Source of the DNA: JAHDDH01 sp963922775
GTDB taxonomy: Bacteria; Bacteroidota; Bacteroidia; Cytophagales; Amoebophilaceae
Direction: 5' to 3'
Assembly (NCBI GenBank): GCA_963922775.1
Contig: CAWUJG010000003.1
Location: 5,616-69,615 of the forward strand
DNA length: 64,000 bases
Positions 8,591 through 18,304 of this stretch are shown piece by piece. Each line of letters begins with the position of its first letter. The stretch's first letter is position 1. A program made the translations under genes and the position numbers. Below the pieces are notes generated by a model. That model did no database searches, had not been told where the DNA came from, and worked only from the letters and a program-made list of their open reading frames with translations.

Positions 8591-10132
8591 TTACCATCCG
8601 TACATTAGTCCTATAAAATATGTATGTTGACCGAGGGGTGCTAACATAGGGTGTGCTACAGTTGTTTTGGTTTTGTAGATATAAGAAAAAAAACAAGAAA
8701 AAGGTTGACTGAAATGGTAATGCACATCCCACTGATGTTGCCATAGGCTTGGCATATGTTTATACTGCTGTTGTATATTATCGAAAATGTTTAATTTTCC
8801 TAAAAAATGTAAAGAGTAAATAAAATATAATTTTTTATACAGCTGATAATACATTTTTTTATACAAAATTATACAAGGATGGTAAGATGACGGTTTTGAT
8901 AAAGAATAAAAATAATACTGCATGCTAAAAAGTAGCTGTAGTTTTTTTTGGTAACGATAAACACTTTCACTGCCTAAGCTATAGTAATTTACATTTTGGT
9001 AATCAAGTAATGGCATATTTTTTTTTGATACAATCCATACTGGTTTATTTTTTGATATCGTATATTTAAGATATATGTGATGGTCATAATTTGAATGCAA
9101 ATATGCTTTGGTACCCCATCTAATAATAAAAGGCTGATATTCATTTTTTAATGTTATAGGAGTAATATATGGAATCTGGTCTTTTATATTTTTGAGTATA
9201 AAATTTTTGTATTTATTTTTGATTTGAAAATAGGGCTGAACTGTTTTTTTAAACAGATAAGTCTGCAGCATTACTGTAGGTAAAAGATGGAATGCTGTTT
9301 TATATAAAAATATATTACTACCTAAATCTGCTGTAAAATATTTCTTGTAAAGGTGTAATCTTGGTTTAAGGTGTATGCCAGTAGTATTTTTACCTTTATC
9401 TAAAGAATATTTTTGTTTAAGGTAATTCACTTTTATTATAAGTCTTGGTTTAATATTTTTATTTTTTAACCAAAAATGTTTCCACTTACCTTTAATGTAA
9501 TGTTCAGCACATACATATTTTTCTTCACATAAACTATAATATAAACTTCCTTGGTATTTTTTTTGATTATGTATTAAAAAATGGTTTGTCAATACCTGTG
9601 TATAGGTATTTTTTGTAGGATGGGTATCTTTTTGATATTCAATATCATTTTGCAATGTAAGTTCCTTTTGAATTGAATAATAGGTATGTATATGGGTATG
9701 ATATTGCCATACATTTTTTTTTTGTATGGGTAGTTTAGCTATAGCAGTATCTAAAGTAATTTTAAGTTTTTTATTATCTATAAGCTGATAAAAGATTTCC
9801 CCATTATTGATTGAATGATATCCTCCAATACGTATAAAATGTTTCATTTTTTTGGAATGACTTGTTTTTAATTTTTTTACCTGTAAAGGAAATGTTAAAA
9901 GATTGAAGTTATTATCTGGTATTTTACGTTCTATAGGTAGTAGAGAAGGTGTTAGTAGATCTTCTGTTGTTGGTTTAGGAAGTATAAATAGGCGTTTTTC
10001 TTTTACAATAGTATTTTTTTTTATCTTTTTGATGGTGAGTTGCTCATTTTTTATATTTCCTTTATTATATTTACCATATATATGGAGAGTAAAAATGTTG
10101 AACAAAGCAAATGATAAGATTACATGACGCAT
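8591..10132 (-). CDS. Large secreted barrel-like protein, probable outer-membrane protein
   Basis: No known function recognised. The 513-residue protein has a signal peptide (MRHVILSFALFNIFTLHIYG), a low-complexity basic stretch, a Pro-rich linker with LPKPTTEDLLTPSLLP (about 50-66), and then some 400 residues of alternating aromatic, Tyr-rich and Lys-rich strands, as in a beta-barrel that ends with an aromatic residue (YGW). The plan of a short periplasmic N terminus plus a C-terminal barrel resembles TonB-receptor-like barrels seen in Bacteroidota. It sits between rimM and the PASTA gene on the same strand. No plug domain is visible, so classic TonB-dependent import is not supported. Confidence 0.5.
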   Translation of the reverse strand: MRHVILSFALFNIFTLHIYGKYNKGNIKNEQLTIKKIKKNTIVKEKRLFILPKPTTEDLLTPSLLPIERKIPDNNFNLLTFPLQVKKLKTSHSKKMKHFIRIGGYHSINNGEIFYQLIDNKKLKITLDTAIAKLPIQKKNVWQYHTHIHTYYSIQKELTLQNDIEYQKDTHPTKNTYTQVLTNHFLIHNQKKYQGSLYYSLCEEKYVCAEHYIKGKWKHFWLKNKNIKPRLIIKVNYLKQKYSLDKGKNTTGIHLKPRLHLYKKYFTADLGSNIFLYKTAFHLLPTVMLQTYLFKKTVQPYFQIKNKYKNFILKNIKDQIPYITPITLKNEYQPFIIRWGTKAYLHSNYDHHIYLKYTISKNKPVWIVSKKNMPLLDYQNVNYYSLGSESVYRYQKKLQLLFSMQYYFYSLSKPSSYHPCIILYKKMYYQLYKKLYFIYSLHFLGKLNIFDNIQQQYKHMPSLWQHQWDVHYHFSQPFSCFFSYIYKTKTTVAHPMLAPLGQHTYFIGLMYGW

Positions 10133-10180
10133 ATTTTTGGCAATGTATACCTTTAATATTTTTATATTGATTTTAGAAAT

Positions 10181-10918
10181 TTATGTACATTCATTTACCC
10201 ATACATCTATGCTACTATTTATAGTAACTATAGTATCTTTTTGTGGGTCTTGGTTATGTACTATTTGTTCTAGAGAGTCTTCTTCTGTGCACTCATAGGT
10301 TATCTTGCCTAATATTAAATATAAACTATTTAGTATAGTTTTGGCCTTTTCTAAAGGTATACCTATAATATTAGGTACTAAAACATATTTTTTACTTAGC
10401 CCTTTACCTACTATTAAGTCAATTTTTTCTCCCATTTTTATGGGAGTGTTGGGTTGTATTTTTTTATTTTGATACATTTGTTTTATAACTACATTTTGTG
10501 CAATATCAGGTACATAAACAATATTACCTAAGAGTAATCCTACATGATTTAAAGCAATTTTTGCATTTTTTAGTGAAAGATCTTGTAGGTCTGGCATTTG
10601 GATATGAGGTAGGGTAGATGGATTTATAGTAACATAAATTTTTCTATATTTTTTTACCTCTGCATATGGATGAGGATATTGTTTTAAAACGGTATTTGGA
10701 GGAAAATATTTGGCATAAAAATTTTCTGTTTTTATTTCTGCTTTTAGGTTATGTTCTATTAAAATTTTTTTTGCTTGGTGTATAGGTATATTTTCTATAT
10801 CAGGTACTTTTACTATTTTTTTATTTATGGTTGAAGGTAGTATAAAATAAAAAAAGAAAGATATCAATAACAATAGAGTAGCAAAGGCATAGAATATGTG
10901 TATGATTATTTTTTTCAT
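10181..10918 (-). CDS. Membrane-anchored protein with three PASTA domains
   Basis: PASTA domains bind peptidoglycan fragments or act as spacers in cell-wall enzymes. This 245-residue protein has one N-terminal membrane helix (about 6-28) followed by three PASTA repeats (roughly 35-100, 105-175 and 178-243). Each opens with the pattern V/MPD or VPN plus a helix with A.K.L (VPDIENIPIHQAKKIL, MPDLQDLSLKNAKIAL, VPNIIGIPLEKAKTIL) and ends in a hydrophobic strand such as IYVTIN or IDLIVG. There is no kinase or transpeptidase domain; such stand-alone PASTA proteins occur in Bacteroidota. It lies 23 bases downstream of gyrB on the same strand. Confidence 0.85.
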   Translation of the reverse strand: MKKIIIHIFYAFATLLLLISFFFYFILPSTINKKIVKVPDIENIPIHQAKKILIEHNLKAEIKTENFYAKYFPPNTVLKQYPHPYAEVKKYRKIYVTINPSTLPHIQMPDLQDLSLKNAKIALNHVGLLLGNIVYVPDIAQNVVIKQMYQNKKIQPNTPIKMGEKIDLIVGKGLSKKYVLVPNIIGIPLEKAKTILNSLYLILGKITYECTEEDSLEQIVHNQDPQKDTIVTINSSIDVWVNECT

Positions 10919-10941
10919 TTATTTCATTTACATATTGCTTT

Positions 10942-12906
<1,965 letters not shown>

Positions 12907-13446
12907 TTACAAAAGCTTAAATAAACTATAGTGTAATGAGATATCCCAGTTACGATAGGTATAGCTTGGATTTGTTTTGCTAATATGTGTAAAGCTATAG
13001 TAGTATTTTAAGGATAAAGATAAACGATTCCACAATTTTTTATTCATTCCTACTATAAAACCATGGTCAATAGCAGATATATTTTTATCATTTCTTATAT
13101 TATTTTCGAACGAAGCTAACAAATAGCCCACTTGATAACCAAAGTCTATACCTATACCTAGAGGAAGATAAACTTGTAACATTGTAGGAATGTAGAGGTA
13201 ATGATTTTTTAGTGTAATATGTGGGTTTACCAAAGCTTTTTTTACATAATTTCCTTCAATAATCATACCATAGCAAAGTAATGATTGTTTTGCATAAAGA
13301 CCAAGTAAAAAAGAATTATCATATTTTTTTTGAGAATTGTATAGATGTTTTGTATTTATTACGCCACTTTTTACACCAACATTGAGGGAAAAAGTAGAAA
13401 AATGTGTAAATAAGTAGAGTATAGCAATAAGACCTATCTTTTTCAT
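12907..13446 (-). CDS. Small outer-membrane beta-barrel protein, PorT/OmpX-like
   Basis: The 179-residue protein has a signal peptide (MKKIGLIAILYLFTHFSTFS), then LNVGVKSGV, the usual first strand of the Bacteroidota PorT-like barrel family. Further strands are GLYAKQSLLCYGMIIEGNYVKK, YLYIPTMLQVYL (the conserved YL.IP pattern), GFIVGMNKKLWNRLSLSLKYYYS and a final WDISLHYSLF ending close to the C terminus with aromatics, as expected for insertion by BAM. Specific function is unknown; PorT itself belongs to type IX secretion but the wider family does not. It lies just upstream of gyrB. Confidence 0.68.
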   Translation of the reverse strand: MKKIGLIAILYLFTHFSTFSLNVGVKSGVINTKHLYNSQKKYDNSFLLGLYAKQSLLCYGMIIEGNYVKKALVNPHITLKNHYLYIPTMLQVYLPLGIGIDFGYQVGYLLASFENNIRNDKNISAIDHGFIVGMNKKLWNRLSLSLKYYYSFTHISKTNPSYTYRNWDISLHYSLFKLL

Positions 13447-13539
13447 ATGATAAAATTTAATACATGTTCAAAGTTAAGAAATTATGTTGTAGTGATACAA
13501 ATTTAAGAGGGTGGGAAAGGATATTTGATTTATAAAAAG

Positions 13540-13612
13540 TGAGTGTGCTAGGATTCGAACCTAGGACATCTTCCTTAAAAGGGAAGCGCTCTACCAGCTG
13601 AGCTACACACTC
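13540..13612 (-). tRNA. tRNA-Lys (anticodon UUU)
   Basis: A complete 73-base cloverleaf reads on the minus strand. Acceptor GAGTGTG pairs with CACACTC, D-arm GCTC...GAGC is closed, anticodon stem CTTCC/GGAAG holds the loop CTTTTAA with anticodon TTT, and T-arm CTAGG/CCTAG has the loop TTCGAAT. The discriminator base is A. CCA is not encoded, so a CCA-adding enzyme is required. It stands alone between a barrel gene and a lipoprotein gene. Confidence 0.97.
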
Positions 13613-13787
13613 AATAAAATATATCACAAATATACAAAAATATATTTGAAATAATAATTTTTTCTATGATAATTTTGATTTAGTGTCATGTGATAGTAAT
13701 TTTTAACAGTTTTTTATTATAAAATTTTTATATTATGTTACAGTAATTTTTTTAAAAAACTCTTAACAGAACTATATTTCATTTTTT

Positions 13788-14480
13788 ATGAAAAAAAATA
13801 AATTCATTATAATTATCTCTTTTTTAGGAATTATTTTCTACACAGCTTGTAATAAAAGTATTTTACAAGATAAAAAAAATGCTGCTGATAAAAGTAATAA
13901 AACTATTCAACCAAAAAAAGCTCATAAAAATGAAGAAGAAAAACCACCAGCAGGATCAGATCAAGGAGAAGAAGAACAAGAAGAAAATAAAAAAAAAATG
14001 ACTATATCTGATTATGAATTTAAAAAAAGAATGGACTGGTTTTTTGATAATAATGAAATTTTATACGATCAAGATGATAAAAATAATGATCATATTATAA
14101 AAGAACTGACAAAAATTATTCTTGATCATCAAGAAAAATCTAGAATTGAATTTCAATGTTTTGTAGCTGACAATCATGATATTCTTCCTAATGAAACTAA
14201 GAATGGATCTGGAATTAATGTAGTTGATTCAATACAAAGTACTTCTTCTTTTAAAGAAGAAAGTGAAGATAAAGAAAATATTTGCTCAAGAATTAGAAAA
14301 TTATCAAATAAAGAAGTTAGACAAAGAATAGAATTTTTAAAAAATTTTTTTGATGATGAATTGGATCAAGGTACTATAACAGAAGAAAATTTAGAAGATT
14401 TGGTTTTAGATTTACAAAATTTCAGTGAAAGAAATGATTTTAAGAATTATGTTATGGAAAATTATCAAGATCTTGTTTAA
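13788..14480 (+). CDS. Putative lipoprotein with an internally duplicated acidic domain
   Basis: Unknown function. The 230-residue protein starts with a lipoprotein signal, MKKNKF then a hydrophobic run ending FYTAC, giving lipidated Cys21. A charged linker (25-70, Glu and Lys rich) is followed by two related helical units: about 76-132 and 175-229. They align as FKKRMDWFFDN with VRQRIEFLKNF, LTKIILDHQ with LEDLVLDLQ, and FQCFVADNHDIL with FKNYVMENYQDL. The protein is thus a tandem duplication. It is transcribed alone after a 175-base gap from the tRNA-Lys gene. A surface or host-facing role is possible but not shown. Confidence 0.6.
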   Translation: MKKNKFIIIISFLGIIFYTACNKSILQDKKNAADKSNKTIQPKKAHKNEEEKPPAGSDQGEEEQEENKKKMTISDYEFKKRMDWFFDNNEILYDQDDKNNDHIIKELTKIILDHQEKSRIEFQCFVADNHDILPNETKNGSGINVVDSIQSTSSFKEESEDKENICSRIRKLSNKEVRQRIEFLKNFFDDELDQGTITEENLEDLVLDLQNFSERNDFKNYVMENYQDLV

Positions 14481-14526
14481 AACATTTTATAGCTATTTTA
14501 AAGTCAAAATATTTTAATCTCTGATA

Positions 14527-16218
14527 CTATTCTAAATTTTCTAATTCTTCTTGCAAAAATTGCATCAAACTTTGTATATATGATGAACTAAAATCAAATG
14601 AAATACCTGCTGTAGTATATATTTCTACTATAGACTTTGTATAGCCTAAAGATAGGGCTTCTTTATATTGATTAAGTGTTTTTTGAGGATTTTGTTTAAA
14701 ATTTTTCCATATTGCTATAGCACCTAATTGTGCTATACCATATTCTATGTAGTAGAATGGTACTTCAAAAATGTGAAGTTGCCTTTGCCAAAGTATCTGC
14801 TTTATATTTGTTAATCCTGACCAATCAGTGGTATGATCTGTATACTGATCAAAAATATTTTTCCATGCCTGATGTCTTTCTGTACGTGTATGTTGAGGCT
14901 TTTCATAAATCCAATGCTGAAAGCTATCTACTGTACTTATCCATGCTAGGGTGCTTACTATTTTTTGTAGATGTATTTTTTTTGCTCTCTTTAGCTCTTT
15001 ATCATCTGGAAAAAAAATTTTCCATTGATCCATAGTAATCAATTCCATAGTCATAGAAGCTAATTCTGACACTTCACATGTAGGATGTTTGAATAGGTTG
15101 AGCGGTAGTTTAGCCATTAAAAAGCTATGTACAGCATGTCCACCTTCATGTATTAAGGTGATAATATCTTGTAGGCTATTGGTGGCATTCATAAAAATAA
15201 ATGGTGCCCCTGTAATATCTAATGGATAGTTATATCCTCCTGGTACTTTGTTTTTTCTTGCAAATAAATCTAAATGCTGCATTTTTTGCATCTTTTTTAA
15301 GCATTGGCCAAAATAAGGGTCTGTTTGTTCAAATAGCTGTATGGTTTTTGTGAGTAGTTCATCTTGATTTTTTAGGGGTCGTATAGGTGGTTTTCCATCT
15401 ATATCTGCACATTTATCCCATGGCTTGAGTGGATGTATAGCTAAATTTTTTGCTCTTGTTTTATTCAGATTATTGAGCATTGGTATTACTGCATTTTTTA
15501 TAGCTTTATGCATTGTAAAACAATCTTCTGGCGTATAGTTATAGCGATACATGGCTACAAACATATAGTCTCTAAAGTTTTTAAAATTTGCATTTAGGGC
15601 TATTTTATGCCTTTTTTTTACCATTGTATCGAAAATATCATCTAAAGTTGTAGATATTTTTAAATATGCAGATTGTATAGCATTATATATTTCTTTTCTT
15701 ATTTTTCTATCTTGAGATTCTAACATCAAACTTGCCTTTTGTACTGTATATTCTTTTTCTTTATATTTAACTACTATATTGCTCATTATGCTGGCATATT
15801 TTTGTGCAAGCATTTGTAGTTTTGTTAATATAGCAACATTTTTTTCTTTATATATTTTAATATCATTTTTAATATTGCTTATAAATAAGGCTATATTGTT
15901 GTTGCTTATGGTAATATCATCACGATAGTATTGTACAAGTTTTTTTTTTATTTTTTGATCTTGTATGGTAGTGTATGGTACAATTTTTTCGACAAAATAT
16001 TGATAATTTTTTTTATGGGTAGCATGGCTTGTGTTAGATGTTGTATGAATATATCGCCATCCCATGTCTTCTGCTATTGTGCCACAAATATGATCCCAGT
16101 TGTAAAGAAAATCAATATAGTTTTTTGTTGTAGTAATGTTTTTTGCATTTAGGGTATCATAAAGTTGTGCTATGGTTTTTTCATTAATTTCTATTTTTGT
16201 TTGTTTGTTATATTGCAT
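14527..16218 (-). CDS. pepF: M3 family oligoendopeptidase (PepF-like)
   Basis: M3 metallopeptidases cleave oligopeptides in the cytoplasm and would recycle imported or degraded peptides. The 563-residue protein has the zinc site HEGGH (about 357-361) in LIHEGGHAVHS, with the downstream helix CEVSELASMTMEL supplying the third zinc ligand Glu. NYPLDITGAPFIFMN upstream and YGIAQLGAIAIW downstream are typical of the PepF branch. No signal peptide. Length is normal for the family (about 560-600). It is flanked by a lipoprotein gene (convergent) and DUF6048 (same strand, 46 bases upstream). The exact PepF versus other M3 name is less certain than the family. Confidence 0.9.
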   Translation of the reverse strand: MQYNKQTKIEINEKTIAQLYDTLNAKNITTTKNYIDFLYNWDHICGTIAEDMGWRYIHTTSNTSHATHKKNYQYFVEKIVPYTTIQDQKIKKKLVQYYRDDITISNNNIALFISNIKNDIKIYKEKNVAILTKLQMLAQKYASIMSNIVVKYKEKEYTVQKASLMLESQDRKIRKEIYNAIQSAYLKISTTLDDIFDTMVKKRHKIALNANFKNFRDYMFVAMYRYNYTPEDCFTMHKAIKNAVIPMLNNLNKTRAKNLAIHPLKPWDKCADIDGKPPIRPLKNQDELLTKTIQLFEQTDPYFGQCLKKMQKMQHLDLFARKNKVPGGYNYPLDITGAPFIFMNATNSLQDIITLIHEGGHAVHSFLMAKLPLNLFKHPTCEVSELASMTMELITMDQWKIFFPDDKELKRAKKIHLQKIVSTLAWISTVDSFQHWIYEKPQHTRTERHQAWKNIFDQYTDHTTDWSGLTNIKQILWQRQLHIFEVPFYYIEYGIAQLGAIAIWKNFKQNPQKTLNQYKEALSLGYTKSIVEIYTTAGISFDFSSSYIQSLMQFLQEELENLE

Positions 16219-16264
16219 ATTTTGATGTATAAAAAATTACAAAGTATATAAAGTTTTAGATTAT

Positions 16265-16951
16265 CTATGTTTCGTATTTTTGTATACGAAATGTATATAT
16301 CACATAATAATGTATGCCTCCATAGGCTTTTAAATCGCGAAAACCCCATCCAGGTATTTCAAAACACAACATATCTTTTTCTCCTTGTACCTTTTTATTG
16401 AATTTTATTTTTGCTTTTAATCCTATAAAAATATTTTTCCATATATGCACACTTACACCTGCTACTGCTTCTAGCCAATGTGCAGATGATGTTTGTTTTA
16501 GGATTACATTTTTATCTTCCCATATCCTAATTTTTTTTAGTAAGGCATATTCATCTTGTATAAGTGCCTGCACTTGTTCTTCAAAAAAACTAATAGCATA
16601 GCATATACCTAGTGTACAGGTATGATGATGGGTACTGTCTTTTAAAAAATTGTAGTCAACACCAAACCGAAAGTATTTGCCAACATTTTTATATATGCCT
16701 TTTTTTGTATCATCATAATTTATTTTTTGAAATCCTCCTTCTAAGCTTAATATTATTTTGCCAAAATATAGGGAGAATTTTCCTTCATTGATACTATGGT
16801 TTTTTTGCCAAAGTGTAGAAATAGGCCCTGAAATATCATAGCCTATGCGTACATCTTTAGGGAGCCAAATTTTTTTGTTGGCTAAAACAGGATAAAAGAC
16901 AAGGAAGTTTATATTAAAAAGTAAAAAATATTTCAACATTGGGAAGTGCAA
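16265..16951 (-). CDS. DUF6048-type outer-membrane barrel protein
   Basis: The 228-residue protein matches my recollection of the DUF6048 family of Bacteroidota: a signal peptide (to about residue 24, VLANK), then DVRIGYDISGPISTLW, KYFRFGVDYNFLKD, GICYAISFFEEQV, HWLEAVAGVSVHIWKNIF and a final IPGWGF...YYVIYTF. The order and wording are characteristic. Function is unknown; the pattern suggests an eight- to ten-strand barrel. Its start overlaps the end of the upstream DUF6452-like gene by 38 bases, and the two families normally occur as a pair. An ATG four codons in (16939) would shorten the overlap. Confidence 0.75.
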   Translation of the reverse strand: MHFPMLKYFLLFNINFLVFYPVLANKKIWLPKDVRIGYDISGPISTLWQKNHSINEGKFSLYFGKIILSLEGGFQKINYDDTKKGIYKNVGKYFRFGVDYNFLKDSTHHHTCTLGICYAISFFEEQVQALIQDEYALLKKIRIWEDKNVILKQTSSAHWLEAVAGVSVHIWKNIFIGLKAKIKFNKKVQGEKDMLCFEIPGWGFRDLKAYGGIHYYVIYTFRIQKYET

Positions 16952-17417
16952 TACGGCGATGAAGATTTTTGTTGTTTATTTTTGTTTGATTAATTTTGAT
17001 GATTGGATTTTTGGTAATATTTTCCATTTTAACATCTTGTAGTATAAAATGTTGTTTCATACCATTGTGAGAACCTAAAAAATTTTTTTTTTTATGATAT
17101 GTAATGGTAAGTAGATATGTTTGTATAGGAATTGTAGTAGTATTTGTTTTATTATTATGGTTAATATTGACATGAAATGTAGTTTTGCTCTGATATGGAT
17201 TAAGGGGAAAGGTGTATATATGTTTATGGTTGTAATTGGGAGAAATTTTTTGCTTACTCCCTTGAGGTTGTATGTCTATTATATTATAATTGAACCAATG
17301 TGTTTTAGATTTGAAATGTATTTTCAATAAAGAAGTACAATCTGTACTAGGGTCTTTAAGGTCTTTACAGCAAAAAAATGTAAAGAGAAAAGTTATAATA
17401 ATTTTTTTTTTGAACAT
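16914..17417 (-). CDS. DUF6452-like secreted protein, partner of DUF6048
   Basis: A 167-residue protein with an N-terminal signal (MFKKKIIITFLFTFFCC). Cys16 and Cys17 at the end of the hydrophobic run could be lipidated, but the lipobox (FFC) is poor. The mature part is a predicted beta sandwich, with LLKIHFKSK, YNIIDIQ, TFHVNINHN and FILQDVKMENI. The family call rests mainly on its overlap with the DUF6048 gene and on the C-x(n)-LLKIHF start, which is how I recall DUF6452. Lys, Asn and Thr are very frequent, reflecting AT bias. Divergent from surE across 88 bases. Confidence 0.5.
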   Translation of the reverse strand: MFKKKIIITFLFTFFCCKDLKDPSTDCTSLLKIHFKSKTHWFNYNIIDIQPQGSKQKISPNYNHKHIYTFPLNPYQSKTTFHVNINHNNKTNTTTIPIQTYLLTITYHKKKNFLGSHNGMKQHFILQDVKMENITKNPIIKINQTKINNKNLHRRIALPNVEIFFTF

Positions 17418-17505
17418 TAAATTACAATACCAAAAATATTTAGATTAGTTGCTAATAATACAAATATCATTAAAATTAAAAATATATTCATTATAATTCA
17501 AAAAA

Positions 17506-18297
17506 ATGTCTTTATCTAAACAACCCCTCATTCTTATTTCTAATGATGATAGCATATATGCTCAAGGTATTCAAGTGCTTACAAGGCTCATGTCAGCTAT
17601 AGGCCGTGTAGTAGTAGTTGCCCCTGAAAAACCACACTCAGGCATGGGACATGCTATTACACAAGATTTGCCGTTGCGTATAACGTCAAGTAATATATTT
17701 AATCAGAAAAATCATCATATAGAGGCTTACATGTGTTCTGGTACACCAGCAGACTGTATTATTACTGCTCAAACATATATATTAAAGCATGTTAAGCCAG
17801 ATCTTATAGTAAGTGGCATAAATCATGGTAAAAATACAGCTATAAGCATTTTATATTCAGGTACTATGGCTGCTGCTATAGAAGGGGCTTTAGATGGTGT
17901 GCCTGCTATAGGTTTTTCTTTAAATGATATTTCTCCTAATGCAGATTTTACGCATACAGAAAAATATATTGTAGATATCACAAAAAAATTTATACAACAC
18001 AAAATTATACCTAATATAGCACTTAATGTTAACTTTCCTTCCAAGCAGCAATCACCTATTAGGGGTATAAAAATTTGTAGACAGGCAGATGTCTCTTGGG
18101 AAAAGTTTTTAGTAAAAAAAAAAGATCCTAGAGATAGAGAATATTTTTGGCTAAATGGTAAATATTATCAAGAAGAAAACAGAAAAGATACGGATGAATG
18201 GGCTATAGCTCATAATTATGTTTCTATAGTGCCTTGCCAGTATGATCTTACAGCTTATAGTGTTATACCTGAGCTACAAGACCTATGGTCTAAATAA
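17506..18297 (+). CDS. surE: 5'-nucleotidase SurE
   Basis: SurE dephosphorylates nucleoside 5'- and 3'-monophosphates with a divalent metal. The 263-residue protein opens with LILISNDDSIYAQGI, where N13-D14-D15 is the metal-binding core; Ser replaces the usual Gly after the Asp pair. Next come VVVVAPEKPHSGMGHAIT (the P..S.G/M motif), CSGTPADCI and LIVSGINHGKN, YSGTMAAAIEG, all family signatures. The C-terminal swapped tail is present. Length is normal. The stop codon is 8 bases before the likely start of the NuoL-like gene, so the two may be co-transcribed. Confidence 0.95.
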   Translation: MSLSKQPLILISNDDSIYAQGIQVLTRLMSAIGRVVVVAPEKPHSGMGHAITQDLPLRITSSNIFNQKNHHIEAYMCSGTPADCIITAQTYILKHVKPDLIVSGINHGKNTAISILYSGTMAAAIEGALDGVPAIGFSLNDISPNADFTHTEKYIVDITKKFIQHKIIPNIALNVNFPSKQQSPIRGIKICRQADVSWEKFLVKKKDPRDREYFWLNGKYYQEENRKDTDEWAIAHNYVSIVPCQYDLTAYSVIPELQDLWSK

Positions 18298-18304
18298 AAT
18301 TTTT

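Noticed and set aside
18242..18304. Upstream ATG for the NuoL-like protein
   Set aside because: It would overlap surE by 56 bases and add a non-hydrophobic extension unlike the family; the ATG at 18305 gives a direct membrane start.
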